Shown: positions 22,479 through 30,834, counted from the first letter of the stretch. The stretch is DNA of 36,351 bases from Pyramidobacter piscolens (GCA_004558205.1 SFDM01000030.1:1-36351); one strand, 5' to 3'. Made by a program: numbers and translations. Notes: generated by a model from the letters alone, not told the origin.

Positions 22479-23645
22479 ATGGACATATCCCATGAAAGCG
22501 CTATGCGGATCGTCACGGAAATGAGTTCCATCATCCATCACGACGTCAACATGATGGACGGCGAGGGGATGATCATCGCCAGCACAGACCCCAGCCGGAT
22601 TGGAACCTTTCATGGCGGGGCGAGGGAACTGCTTCAGTCCCATCTGGACGAGCTGATCGTCACAGAGGACGACCAGTTTGTGGGGGCCAGGGCCGGCATT
22701 AACCTGCCTCTGATTTTCGAGGGCGCCGTGGTGGGCGTTATCGGCATCACGGGCAGCCGCGACGAGGTTCAGCAGTACGGGCAGATCATCAAGAAGATGA
22801 CCGAGATCCTGCTGCTCGACTCCTGGGCCGGACGGCAGAAGCAGATGAAGGCGGCGGTCTGGAACCAGTACATCGAAGAGTGGCTCTTTTCGTCGGAGGA
22901 GCAGATCAACGGCGAGTTCGTGGAGCGGGGCATGAAGATTGGCATCGACGTCAAAGCGCCGCGGCAGACGCTGATCGTGGCCCTTTCCGGGGGAAAAAAC
23001 TCCGGCGACGCTCGGGAACAGGAGCTTCTGAGCCAGGCTGAAAAACAGCTTCGGGACTGCCTTCGCGGTGAGAAGGAAAACATCTACTACAAACTGCCCT
23101 TTAAGTACGTGTGCCTGCTGTCGCGCAGGCCCCGGGAGAAGCTGAGGGATCTAGCGCTGCAGATTGGGGAGGCGCTGCGGCGAGGCTGCGGGCTGACGCC
23201 TTTTATCGGTGTCGACGAGGAGGTGCTGGAATACCGGAGGGCCCATCGGTCCTACGTCCATGCTGACAAGGCGCTGAAAGCGGGGCTGCTGGCCGGCGAT
23301 CCTCTGGTCTTTTACGACGATATCAGCCTGGAGATTTTTATCAACGAAGTGCCTCCCAACATCCGGCAGGATTTTATCGACAAGGTCTTCCGGGACTGCG
23401 GCGCCGCGGAACGGCAGGAACTGATGGATTTCCTGGCGGTCTATTATCAGCACGAAGGGTCTCTGCAGGCCCTATCGAAAGCGCTTTTCCTGCACAAGAA
23501 CACGGTCCAGTACAAGTTGAAAAAGATCCAGAGCCTGACCCGCCTGGATCCCCGCAGCATCAAAAATGCCGCTGTCTTCGCGGTCGCCATCGCCTTCAAC
23601 GGCAGCCTGAAGGAAAAGCAGGCCGCCCAAATGCTGCACCTGTGA
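22479..23645 (+). CDS. cdaR: CdaR/PucR-family regulator with sugar-diacid recognition domain
   Basis: 388 residues. The N-terminal part (1-130; MRIVTEMSSIIHHDVNMMDGEGMIIASTDPSRIGTFHGGA and LPLIFEGAVVGVIGITG) is the putative sugar diacid recognition domain of CdaR. The C-terminal part (about 320-375; LAVYYQHEGSLQALSKALFLHKNTVQYKLKKI) is the PucR-type helix-turn-helix. In E. coli CdaR activates glycerate, galactarate and glucarate genes; here it is divergent from glycerate kinase and dctPQM, which supports control of them. AAGGAG lies upstream of the ATG. The symbol denotes family, not proven orthology. Confidence 0.88.
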   Translation: MDISHESAMRIVTEMSSIIHHDVNMMDGEGMIIASTDPSRIGTFHGGARELLQSHLDELIVTEDDQFVGARAGINLPLIFEGAVVGVIGITGSRDEVQQYGQIIKKMTEILLLDSWAGRQKQMKAAVWNQYIEEWLFSSEEQINGEFVERGMKIGIDVKAPRQTLIVALSGGKNSGDAREQELLSQAEKQLRDCLRGEKENIYYKLPFKYVCLLSRRPREKLRDLALQIGEALRRGCGLTPFIGVDEEVLEYRRAHRSYVHADKALKAGLLAGDPLVFYDDISLEIFINEVPPNIRQDFIDKVFRDCGAAERQELMDFLAVYYQHEGSLQALSKALFLHKNTVQYKLKKIQSLTRLDPRSIKNAAVFAVAIAFNGSLKEKQAAQMLHL

Positions 23646-23748
23646 ACGCCTCGGCGCGGGCGCCGAAAGCCGGGCAGAAGCTTGGAACTCAGAAGGCGCC
23701 AAGTGCGTAACGAAAAGGCAAAAACTGAATCAACCTTAAAAGCCTTTA

Positions 23749-24026
23749 ATACTGATTCTCCATTGACATACTTAATATTAAATCGAAGAGCCGCGTCAAA
23801 AGATTTCAACGCAAAGAGCGCAAAGGTTCGCAAAGGAAAAACTTAAAAGATTTTTAGAACCGAAAAATCAATCAAAATACATAAATTACCATCATGCTAA
23901 TTCGTTTTTTAATTAATAATTTAGGTCTTGTTTTTCCTTTGCGCCCTTTCTGTTTAGCCTTTGCGTTGAAATCCTTTGACTTTGATCTTCAGTCCAGCGT
24001 TAAGCACGTTGAATGCGAACTAGTAT
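23749..24026. repeat. R1 palindromic interspersed repeat, intact copy
   Basis: 278 bp from ATACTGATTCTCCATTGACA to CTAGTAT, the same length as the copy at 11157. The arms AACGCAAAGAGCGCAAAGG (about 23809) and TTTTTCCTTTGCGCCCTTTC then CCTTTGCGTTGAAAT (about 23931-23972) face each other. It fills most of the 538-bp gap between cdaR (+) and the CsgG-like operon (-); the rest is a short AT-rich lead and the terminator at 24102-24162. Confidence 0.85.
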
Positions 24027-24101
24027 AAGTTTTTCCTCTGTGGCCGCCGAGTTTCGATGCTCTGGCTCAAACCTTTGGAAATTCCTTCGGATCCCGGCGC
24101 A

Positions 24102-24162
24102 AACAGGGCGGGCGGCGTCCTTTCATCTCCTTGTTGGGAGTGAAAGGACGCCGCCCGCCCTG
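24102..24162 (-). terminator. Very long terminator-like hairpin after the CsgG-like operon
   Basis: The arm at 24102-24124 (ACAGGGCGGGCGGCG...) pairs perfectly over 23 bp with 24140-24162, loop 15 nt. It lies 21 bp after the last gene of the minus operon. The base after the stem on the minus strand is only TTTG, a weak U-tract, so it may protect the mRNA end as much as terminate. Confidence 0.75.
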
Positions 24163-24183
24163 TGATTCTGCGATTGAAAAATA

Positions 24184-25599
24184 TTAACGGACCTGTCTCA
24201 GAGCCCTCTGGGCCGGGACGTAGTCGGGATGCATTTCAAGAGTCTTGTTCAGCCACTTCTTCGCGTTTTTCGAGTCGCCCGCCTTGAGGGCCGACATGCC
24301 GGCCCAGTAGGTGTTCAGCACGTCGTAAGGGGAGTCGGTGCCGCGCACGAACATGTTGTAGGCGCTGCGGTAATTGCCGCCGTTGTAGAGGCGGATGCCG
24401 TTTTTGTAGAGGATTTCCATGCTGCCCCTGCGGTTGTCGGGGATGTTGTAGGCCTTGATCAGCTTGGCGTCGCTGCACTTGTTGATGTCCACGCCTTTGT
24501 AGGGCCGGAAGATGGGGCCGCCTTCATAGGCGTAGCGCCCGCCGCCGTAACTGGGCGAGGGGGGAGGCGTCTGCTGGCCGCCCTGGCCGGCGGTGCCGGG
24601 CGCGGGAGCCTGATACTGCTGTCCCGGAGCTGGAGCGGGGCCTGAACTGGGGCCGAAGTCGAGAGGCTTGCGCAGCCTTCTCTCGGCGATCGGCAGCCCG
24701 CGGGCCTGAGCGCCGGGTTCGATGGACTCGATCAGGTCCCCGGCGCGGATCATGCGGGGGCCGCCCTTTTCGGCCACGTAGGCGCAGCGGCTGTAATTGG
24801 GCTTTACTTCCACCACTTTGAGCAGCGCGTAATAGAGCTTTTCCGTGTCCAGGATGTTGCCCATATGGTCGCGGATGGGGTCGCCCTCGGCGTAGACGGC
24901 GTAGAGAGCGCCCTTAGTCGCGCCTTTGCTGGAGCCGATGTCAATCAGGGCGCGGTCCGACTCGACCTTGATGACGTGGTATTCCACGCCGCCGATGCGG
25001 CGCTCGAGCTCGCGGACGACCTTTTTCACGGCCTTCATGGCGGCTTCGGAACCCACGCCGCCGTACTCTGCGCCGCCGATAACGATGCCCTCATAGACCG
25101 CGCCGCCCGAAGAGCGCTCGGCGCGCCCCTCCTGGCGGATGGCCGAGGTGACGGCGCCCGTGGTGGTGTCGATGGTGCGGATATCCAGAGTGACCACGCC
25201 CGTGTAGCTGCCCAGGGCCAGTCCAAAATCGCCGATGGGGATGATGCCGCCGGTCTTCGACTCGGTGAACTGGGTGACGGCGCCGGTGACGATCCACTCC
25301 ACGCCGGCCAGGCGCCCCACCTTGACGAGGGTCTGGGGCGACACCATGCCCGACATGGAAAGACGCTGTTCCCGAGCGACGGATTCGAGCTGGGTGCGTT
25401 CGAAGACCTGGAACACGCCGGAATTGGCCATTTCGGTGATGAACATTTCAGTCAGCGAGTCGGCCACGGCGGGATCGATATTCGACGCGCCGCTGCGGAA
25501 CGTGTCCACGCCGACGCGGATCACGGCTAGGGCCGGCGAAGCGCAGAGCGCGCACAGCGACAGGACGGCCGCGCACAAAAGTCCTTTACGGTTGCTCAT
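24184..25599 (-). CDS. Exported CsgG-like protein with proline-rich linker and repeat-like C-terminal domain
   Basis: 471 residues. Residues 1-25 are a Sec signal peptide (SPALA), without a lipobox Cys. 26-205 is a CsgG/TolB-N-like domain (FERTQLESVAREQRL, GVEWIVTGAVTQF, VVTLDIRTIDTTTGAV). Two glycine-rich amphipathic stretches (about 111-136 and 158-184) lie where CsgG has its membrane hairpins. 205-295 is a domain shared with the next gene (LIDIGSSKGATKGALYAVY, MGNILDTEKLYYALLKV), like the C-terminal domain of FlgT. 315-350 is proline/glycine-rich. 370-471 has a TPR-like helix pair (GIRLYNGGNYRSAYNMF). Third gene of its operon, 14 bp after the second. Periplasmic or outer-membrane location is inferred; the exact function is unknown. 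Confidence 0.82.
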   Translation of the reverse strand: MSNRKGLLCAAVLSLCALCASPALAVIRVGVDTFRSGASNIDPAVADSLTEMFITEMANSGVFQVFERTQLESVAREQRLSMSGMVSPQTLVKVGRLAGVEWIVTGAVTQFTESKTGGIIPIGDFGLALGSYTGVVTLDIRTIDTTTGAVTSAIRQEGRAERSSGGAVYEGIVIGGAEYGGVGSEAAMKAVKKVVRELERRIGGVEYHVIKVESDRALIDIGSSKGATKGALYAVYAEGDPIRDHMGNILDTEKLYYALLKVVEVKPNYSRCAYVAEKGGPRMIRAGDLIESIEPGAQARGLPIAERRLRKPLDFGPSSGPAPAPGQQYQAPAPGTAGQGGQQTPPPSPSYGGGRYAYEGGPIFRPYKGVDINKCSDAKLIKAYNIPDNRRGSMEILYKNGIRLYNGGNYRSAYNMFVRGTDSPYDVLNTYWAGMSALKAGDSKNAKKWLNKTLEMHPDYVPAQRALRQVR

Positions 25600-25613
25600 T
25601 TTTTTACTGCCTC

Positions 25614-26555
25614 CTAGTAATCGGATTGAGGAAGATGGACGGCGTTGGGCCGCGAAACCGGCTCGATGAAGTCACCGCGGGTAAAGCCGCCGCCGCGGAC
25701 GACCTTGCAGCGCGAGTATTTCGGCCGGGCGTCGATAACCTGGAGGACCGCCAGATAATATTTCTCGGAGTCCAGGACGTTGCCGCGGATGTCGCGGACC
25801 ACGCCGCTCTCGCGGTAGACGGCGTAGTACTTGCCGTTGCGCGCGCCGCTGGTGCTGCCCGCGTCGATGGTCACGTCCCGGGAGCCCCGGGCGTCGAGGA
25901 CGTGGAATTCAGCGGCCGTGCCGGGAGCCGCGCCGGCGCCCACCGAGGACCGCAGGATATCCACGACCTTGGTGACCGCCTTATAGGTGGCGCCCGCGAG
26001 CAGGCCGCCGCTCTTCGTGGTGCCGAAGCCGCCGTAGCGGGTCATGAAGCCGCCCCCGGTGTTGTTCGCCGCGCCTTCGGCCCTGCCGGCGTAGACCACC
26101 GCGCCGGTGCTGTTGTCCACGATGCGCACGTCCAGCGTCACATAGGCCGTGCTGGAGCCAACGGCGATGCCCGTCAGCCCATGGCCGCCGCCGATGATGC
26201 CCGCGCCGCCGGATTTGTTGAAGCTGTAGTTGGTGATCGCGCCGGTCATCATGTACTGCGCGCCGGCGAGGCGTCCCGCCTGAGGCGCCGTCCTCTGGTC
26301 CATCAAGCCCGACTGGGCGAGGCGCTGTTCGCGGGCGATCACGTCAAGCCGCGCGCGCTCCACCACCTGGAACATGCCGCTGTTGGTGAGCTCCGTGGTC
26401 ATCACTTCCATGATCGCGTCCACGGGAGCGCCGCTGCCCGAGCTGTCGCGGAAGGTCTCCACGGAAATCGTGTAGGCCGCGAAAGCCGGGACCGCCTGGA
26501 AAAGAGCCAGACCCATCAATAAAGCCAGCATCCTGTTCAATAACCTGTTTCTCAT
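25614..26555 (-). CDS. Exported CsgG-like protein, shorter paralog
   Basis: 313 residues. Signal peptide 1-27 (VPAFA). The CsgG-like domain has VVERARLDVIAREQRLAQSG, GAQYMMTGAITNYSF and AYVTLDVRIVDNSTGAVVYA, closely parallel to the 471-residue neighbour. Glycine-rich stretches (SGGAGIIGGGHGLTG and NNTGGGFMTRYGGFG) lie at the same two places. The C-terminal domain AEFHVLDARGSRDVTIDAGSTSGARNGKYYAVYRESG...NVLDSEKYYLAVLQV is also shared. It lacks the proline-rich and C-terminal extension. AGGAGG precedes the ATG. The pair may form a mixed ring or two separate rings; this is inference. Confidence 0.82.
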   Translation of the reverse strand: MRNRLLNRMLALLMGLALFQAVPAFAAYTISVETFRDSSGSGAPVDAIMEVMTTELTNSGMFQVVERARLDVIAREQRLAQSGLMDQRTAPQAGRLAGAQYMMTGAITNYSFNKSGGAGIIGGGHGLTGIAVGSSTAYVTLDVRIVDNSTGAVVYAGRAEGAANNTGGGFMTRYGGFGTTKSGGLLAGATYKAVTKVVDILRSSVGAGAAPGTAAEFHVLDARGSRDVTIDAGSTSGARNGKYYAVYRESGVVRDIRGNVLDSEKYYLAVLQVIDARPKYSRCKVVRGGGFTRGDFIEPVSRPNAVHLPQSDY

Positions 26556-26594
26556 CCTTGCTGCCTCCTCTCGTCTTTTGAAAGAGCCTCGCCG

Positions 26595-27458
26595 CTAGTA
26601 CATCTGGAGATAGACCGAACGGGCGTCGGCGCCGGTGATGCGGGAATAGGGCACCTTCTCCGCCAGGGCGTTTTTGAGCTCGTTCATGTCGAAGCTGCCG
26701 AAGACGGCGATCGTCGAAGATCCGTTATAATATTCCCCGGCCTTGGCGTCGGTCACGCCGTATACGCTCCGGCATGCGTTTACCACGTTCTGTACGGCCT
26801 TGAAGCTGCGCAGTCCCGAAACGACCACATAGCAGCCGCCTTCCACGCCGCCCGAGCCGTAGCTTTCGCCCGTCAGGGCTGTGGCGATCTGCTGGGCCGC
26901 CGATTGGACGGACTTTGCCGCAGCTTCGTCCTCGGAATAGCCCACTTCCTTGGTGGTGGCCGTCTCGGCGAGGATATACTGGCCGCCCGAGGTATAGGCG
27001 TTGAGCGTGATCGTGGCGCCGCCGGTGTAGAGCCCGAATTCGTTTTTGACGCCCTTCTGCACAGTGACGGTTCCCGTCACGTACTGGCTGATGCCGTACT
27101 GGCGGCTCAGTTTTTTGATGGCCTCCACGTTTCCTTCGAGGGCAAGCCGCGACGCCTTGGCTTTCCGGATGGCGGCGAGCTGGTTGGCGTTGACGACTTT
27201 ATAGCCGTTTTCCAGCAGCGCCTTGCGGATGATCTCCGTGGCCAGAGCGGCTCCCTGGTTCGGAGCCCCGTAGGTGGTTGACGACGAGCCGCCGTAGGAA
27301 TCCCACTGGGTGTTCGATTCGTAGCGCGCCGGAGCGTTGCGGTCATAGAGCACGATCGCGGTGCTTCTGTTCCGGGTGAGCCCCGCCGCCAGGGCGGGAA
27401 CGCTCAGGCATACAACGAGAAACGCGGCGAAGAGAACTTTTGAAATTTTGTTTTTCAA
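26595..27458 (-). CDS. Exported protein related to the C-terminal part of the 381-residue LPP20-like protein
   Basis: 287 residues from a TTG at 27458 with GGGAGGTG 8 bases upstream; signal peptide ends near ALAAG. I do not know a named family. Residues about 75-200 (ALLENGYKVVNANQLAAIRKAKA, QYGISQYVTGTVTVQKGV, TITLNAYTSGGQYILAE, KSVQSAAQQIATALTG) match in order the middle of the 28678-29823 protein (FHKAGYMMLDSAQIAAL, ATGADVILSAQVNNA, VQLKAISAQNAHILAE, AAKATADQLAYNLAYSL). The last 70 residues (VVSGLRSFKAVQNVVNACRSVYGV) match its end. This looks like a TolB-N/CsgG-type fold plus a small alpha-beta domain. First gene of the minus operon. Confidence 0.75.
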   Translation of the reverse strand: MKNKISKVLFAAFLVVCLSVPALAAGLTRNRSTAIVLYDRNAPARYESNTQWDSYGGSSSTTYGAPNQGAALATEIIRKALLENGYKVVNANQLAAIRKAKASRLALEGNVEAIKKLSRQYGISQYVTGTVTVQKGVKNEFGLYTGGATITLNAYTSGGQYILAETATTKEVGYSEDEAAAKSVQSAAQQIATALTGESYGSGGVEGGCYVVVSGLRSFKAVQNVVNACRSVYGVTDAKAGEYYNGSSTIAVFGSFDMNELKNALAEKVPYSRITGADARSVYLQMY

Positions 27459-27740
27459 TCACAAGCACCTCCCAATAATTATCTGCATGAACCATACTTT
27501 GACGATCCCGGCATAACTGTCTCGGAAAAGCAGCCGAGTCCATTCTACCATAGAGACAGTCCCATGGGTTCGTCTTTTTCAGCTTGTACGAAGAAAGTTA
27601 AGCGCACTCCTTTGGGTCCTTCTGAAAACGATTTCTGAAAAGACGGCCCTCCCTCACGTTTGATTTGACCTTCAGGATTCCCCGATATGGCTCTTATTGT
27701 AATTTATATCCGCGGGATTGGATATAGGACAAAACTCCAA

Positions 27741-27769
27741 TTGACACAAAAGCCTTGACCTTTTAACAT
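27741..27769 (+). promoter_or_regulatory. Candidate promoter of the LPP20-like operon
   Basis: TTGACA (27741-27746) and TAACAT (27764-27769) with exactly 17 bp between them, about 113 bp before the first plus-strand gene. The -35 box is perfect and the -10 box matches 4 of 6. Confidence 0.55.
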
Positions 27770-27790
27770 AAGGCTACAATGGAAGAAAAA

Positions 27791-27817
27791 ACGTCCGAGG
27801 CGCGTCGGCGCGGACGT
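27791..27817 (+). promoter_or_regulatory. Hairpin in the leader of the LPP20-like operon
   Basis: ACGTCCG (27791-27797) pairs with CGGACGT (27811-27817), with an additional GCGC/GCGC-like inner pairing, followed by GCGGGGTTTTC. In the predicted 5' leader it could act as an attenuator or stabiliser. The rest of the 423-bp divergent gap (27459-27881) shows no other clear element. Confidence 0.45.
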
Positions 27818-27881
27818 GCGGGGTTTTCTCCAGCTTGAGCCGGCGGCAGTATAAATCTTATATTTTAGGGAGGAATTAGCT

Positions 27882-28661
27882 ATGAAACGTTTTAATGTTT
27901 TTCTCGCGCTCTTCTTTCTGTGCAGTTTTGCGGTAGGTTCAGCCTTTGCTTCCGATAAGGGGACGGTCAACTGGATTGCGGGATATATCGAAGCCCGCGG
28001 CGAGGCCGTGGTCCCCGCTGAGAAGGCCGGAACGGCTCAGGGTGAGCTGCTGGCGAAGCGCGGCGCCATGGTGGACCTCCAGAGGAACATGCTTGAGATC
28101 ATCCAGGGCGTTCAGGTGGACGGCATGACCACCATGAAGGACTTTGAAGCCAGCGACCGCGTCCGCACCGAAGTCCGCGGCCTGGTCAAGGGCATCCAGG
28201 TGATCGACGCCAGCTTCAAGGACGGCATCTATTCCGTCGCGGGACGCGTGCCCATCGTGGAAGTCCGCAAGGTCGTGGCTCCCGAAGTCTGCCCCAAGCC
28301 CGCCAAGCCGGCGGCGCAGAGGACGGGCAAGCTTACGGGCGTCGTGATCGACGCTCGCCATCTTCCCGTGGTTCCCGCCACGACATTCAGAGTGCTGGGC
28401 GAGGACGGCCAGATCGTCTACAGCGTGCAGCAGGTCGATTACGACCGCTTCATGCAGTCGGGCCTGTGCCAGTATCACGACAACATCAACTACGCCAAGG
28501 GCCTGGGGATGCTGGGGCCCAACTTCATCACCGTCAAAGTCCGCCGCCTGACCAACGGCAACGTGGATCTGGTGCTTTCCAACGCCGACGCGGCGAAACT
28601 GGCGGGATATCAGCCCTTCAAGAAGAGCTGCTCCGTCGCCGTCGTCCTGTGGCGCATGTAG
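27882..28661 (+). CDS. Exported LPP20-like domain protein A
   Basis: 259 residues. Signal peptide 1-23 (GSAFA). Residues about 30-130 form an LPP20/FlgT-N-like domain: GYIEARGEAVVP, LLAKRGAMVDLQRNMLEIIQGVQVDG, TMKDFEASDRVRTEVRGLVKGIQV, GIYSVAGRVPI. Residues 145-259 are a second domain (TGKLTGVVIDARHLPVVPATTFRVLGEDG ... VDLVLSNADAAKLAG ... KSCSVAVVLW) often following LPP20-like domains in exported proteins; no function is known to me. GGGAGGA precedes the ATG. First gene of a three-gene plus operon divergent from the CsgG-like operon; periplasmic or outer-membrane-associated by inference. Confidence 0.8.
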   Translation: MKRFNVFLALFFLCSFAVGSAFASDKGTVNWIAGYIEARGEAVVPAEKAGTAQGELLAKRGAMVDLQRNMLEIIQGVQVDGMTTMKDFEASDRVRTEVRGLVKGIQVIDASFKDGIYSVAGRVPIVEVRKVVAPEVCPKPAKPAAQRTGKLTGVVIDARHLPVVPATTFRVLGEDGQIVYSVQQVDYDRFMQSGLCQYHDNINYAKGLGMLGPNFITVKVRRLTNGNVDLVLSNADAAKLAGYQPFKKSCSVAVVLWRM

Positions 28662-28677
28662 CCAGAGGCGGGCGATC

Positions 28678-29823
28678 ATGATGCTGCGCTTCCGGTCCCT
28701 GTGTCTTGCGGCTTTGATAACCGCTTTCAGCTTCAGTGCAGCCTTGGCGGCCGGCCCTTCCGATTTTGTCGTCGTGGAGGCGGAAGGTGAAGCCGCCGTC
28801 AGGGATAACGACACGTCTGCCGCGAGGGCCGCGGCAAAACGCGATCTCTACAGAAACGCCGTGGAAAAGGGCATCGGCGCCTTCGTTCAGGGCGCGACGA
28901 AGATGAAAGACTTCGAGGTGATCTCCGATAAAGTCTTCTCCCAGTCCCAGGGCGTGGTCAGCGACATGGAAGTGATCGAAGAGGAGGTCCGCGGCGACCT
29001 GTACCATATCTCGGCGCGCTGCAAGGTGGCTTCGGCCGCGCTGGGCGGCATTCTCGGCCCCGCGCTGATCGACGCCATGGGCAATCCCCGCGTGGTGCTT
29101 CTGGTCAGCGGATTTTTCGACGGCCAGTCCGCCCCGGCGATTCGCGCCGGCGACGAGGTCTCGAAGATTTTCCATAAAGCGGGCTATATGATGCTCGACA
29201 GCGCCCAGATCGCGGCCCTGAACGCGCCCCAGCTGAAAGAGGAAGTCCTTCGGGGCAACCCTCAGGCGCTGAGGACCCTCGTTTCGGCGACAGGGGCCGA
29301 CGTGATTCTGAGCGCCCAGGTCAACAACGCTCTCTATGCGAAGCAGAAAGTGGAAGGCATCCCGATCTACGCCGTGCAGAGCAGCGTGCAGCTGAAAGCC
29401 ATTTCTGCGCAGAACGCTCACATCCTTGCCGAAGCTCTGGCCGACAGCAAAGGCCAGGGCGTCTCCCAGGGTGCCGCGGCCGATAAGGCCATGACGGCCG
29501 CGGCGAAAGCCACGGCGGACCAGCTGGCCTACAACCTGGCTTACAGCCTTGTCAACGGCCGCTCGGGCGCTCTCGCTGGCCGTACCGTAACCGTCACGGT
29601 GGACAACATTTCCTTCGGCGACTCGAGAAAGCTGAAAGCCTCTCTGGAAGAGAACGCCGACGTGGTGTCGGTGTATCAGAGGAATTTCTCCAGCGGAACA
29701 CTGCTGCTCGACGTGGTCGTGGGCGGCGCTGCCGACGATCTGGCCGTTGTCCTTGAACAGCTCGGCGTGGAAATCCGCGACGTGGCTCAGGACACTGTGA
29801 GCGGTATTTGGCAGAAACAGTGA
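28678..29823 (+). CDS. Exported LPP20-like domain protein B with extra C-terminal domains
   Basis: 381 residues. Signal peptide 1-25 (AALAAG). The LPP20/FlgT-N-like domain spans about 30-115: VVVEAEGEAAVRDN, AAAKRDLYRNAVEKGIGAFVQG, KMKDFEVISDKVFSQSQGVV, GDLYHISARCKV. Residues 135-290 form a TolB/CsgG-type alpha-beta domain starting GNPRVVLLVSGFFDGQS. Residues 300-370 form a small domain (TVTVDNISFGDSRKLKASLEENADV, GTLLLDVVVGGAADDLAVVLEQLG). The last two domains resemble the 287-residue protein on the other side of the promoter region. Domain order N-LPP20, TolB-like, small C-terminal recalls FlgT. 16 bp after gene A. Confidence 0.8.
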   Translation: MMLRFRSLCLAALITAFSFSAALAAGPSDFVVVEAEGEAAVRDNDTSAARAAAKRDLYRNAVEKGIGAFVQGATKMKDFEVISDKVFSQSQGVVSDMEVIEEEVRGDLYHISARCKVASAALGGILGPALIDAMGNPRVVLLVSGFFDGQSAPAIRAGDEVSKIFHKAGYMMLDSAQIAALNAPQLKEEVLRGNPQALRTLVSATGADVILSAQVNNALYAKQKVEGIPIYAVQSSVQLKAISAQNAHILAEALADSKGQGVSQGAAADKAMTAAAKATADQLAYNLAYSLVNGRSGALAGRTVTVTVDNISFGDSRKLKASLEENADVVSVYQRNFSSGTLLLDVVVGGAADDLAVVLEQLGVEIRDVAQDTVSGIWQKQ

Positions 29824-29837
29824 GGAGGAATGAGGTC

Positions 29838-30818
29838 ATGAAAGGATCCTTTTTCAGATCCATCGCCGGCGCCGCGCTGTGCGCCGTGGTTTTGCTGGCG
29901 CTTCCCGCGGCGGGGCAGGCGAAAAAGCAAGCCGTCGACCCGGCGGCTCTTCAGTCCGGCGCGAGACAGATCATGGAGGACGCCAAAGAAGAAGGCGTTT
30001 CCGCTGCCGGCGCGAGGGCGGAGCAGATTCCCGGGACGGAAAGCCAGGCGGTGGTCTCCTTTGGCAGCGCCAACGTCAAAAAGGACGCCGACGGCAATTC
30101 CACGCCCCAGGATAAGCTGGTCGCTCAGCGCAAATCCCGCATCCAGGCCGACGCGGTCCTCGCGGCCTTCGTCTCCTCCATGAAAGGGACCGTGAAGGGA
30201 TTTTTGCCTCCCGGCGTGGACAGCAGCAGCTGGACCAGCGAAGACGGCAGGAGCGTGAGCGTCAACGTCTACACGCCCGAGCTGTCGAAGCATTTAAAGG
30301 TGAAGCCGGCGACGTCCAGCGCTGCAGCCGGTGATTCGGCGCCTGCGGCGTCTGACGCCGCCGAACCGGAGAGTTCACAAGCTCCCGCCGCCGATGAGGT
30401 TCCCGCCGCAAAGTCGGAGGACCTCTATCCTGAGCTTCGCCAGATCGACTTCGACGAGGCCATGATCTCCCGCGTGGACTGGGAACAGGGCTTTGTGGAA
30501 ATCAGCGGCGAAGGCGCGGCCCCAGCGGGCAAGAGCGCCCCTCAGGGCAGGCTTCTTGCCCGGCGCGCCGCCATGGCCGACATGCAGCGCAAATATATCG
30601 AGTTCCTTCAAGGCGCGGTAGTTCAGTCCGCTACGGCCATGAAGGATTTTGAGGTGCAGAACGAACGGGTTTCCAGCGAGGTCCGCGGCATCGCGCGGAA
30701 CGTGGCTGTTTCCGACGAGAAATGGGACGGCCGCATCTTCACTGTCACAGGCCGTATGCAGCTTCAGGACGTGCAGCGTTTCCTGAAGGATCTGCGGCTC
30801 TACGTGAAGCAGAAATAG
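29838..30818 (+). CDS. Exported LPP20-like domain protein C
   Basis: 326 residues from the ATG at 29838 (MKGSFFRSIAGAALCAVVLLALPAAGQA), with AGGAGGA upstream; a longer frame from 29808 overlaps gene B and is less likely. After the signal peptide come about 120 residues of unknown fold (QAVVSFGSANVKKDADGNSTPQDKLVAQRKSRIQADAVLAAF), then an Ala/Ser/Pro-rich linker (about 160-200). The C-terminal LPP20-like domain (about 215-326) reads GFVEISGEGAAP, LLARRAAMADMQRKYIEFLQGAVV, TAMKDFEVQNERVSSEVRGIARNVAV, RIFTVTGRMQLQDV. It shares the MKDFE core with A and B. Last gene of the operon, 14 bp after B. Confidence 0.8.
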   Translation: MKGSFFRSIAGAALCAVVLLALPAAGQAKKQAVDPAALQSGARQIMEDAKEEGVSAAGARAEQIPGTESQAVVSFGSANVKKDADGNSTPQDKLVAQRKSRIQADAVLAAFVSSMKGTVKGFLPPGVDSSSWTSEDGRSVSVNVYTPELSKHLKVKPATSSAAAGDSAPAASDAAEPESSQAPAADEVPAAKSEDLYPELRQIDFDEAMISRVDWEQGFVEISGEGAAPAGKSAPQGRLLARRAAMADMQRKYIEFLQGAVVQSATAMKDFEVQNERVSSEVRGIARNVAVSDEKWDGRIFTVTGRMQLQDVQRFLKDLRLYVKQK

Positions 30819-30834
30819 CCAGCTGAAAAGAATG

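Noticed and set aside
24184..26555. Curli secretion operon
   Set aside because: CsgG-like domains are present, but there is no csgA, csgB, csgE or csgF, and the proteins lack the lipobox of CsgG.
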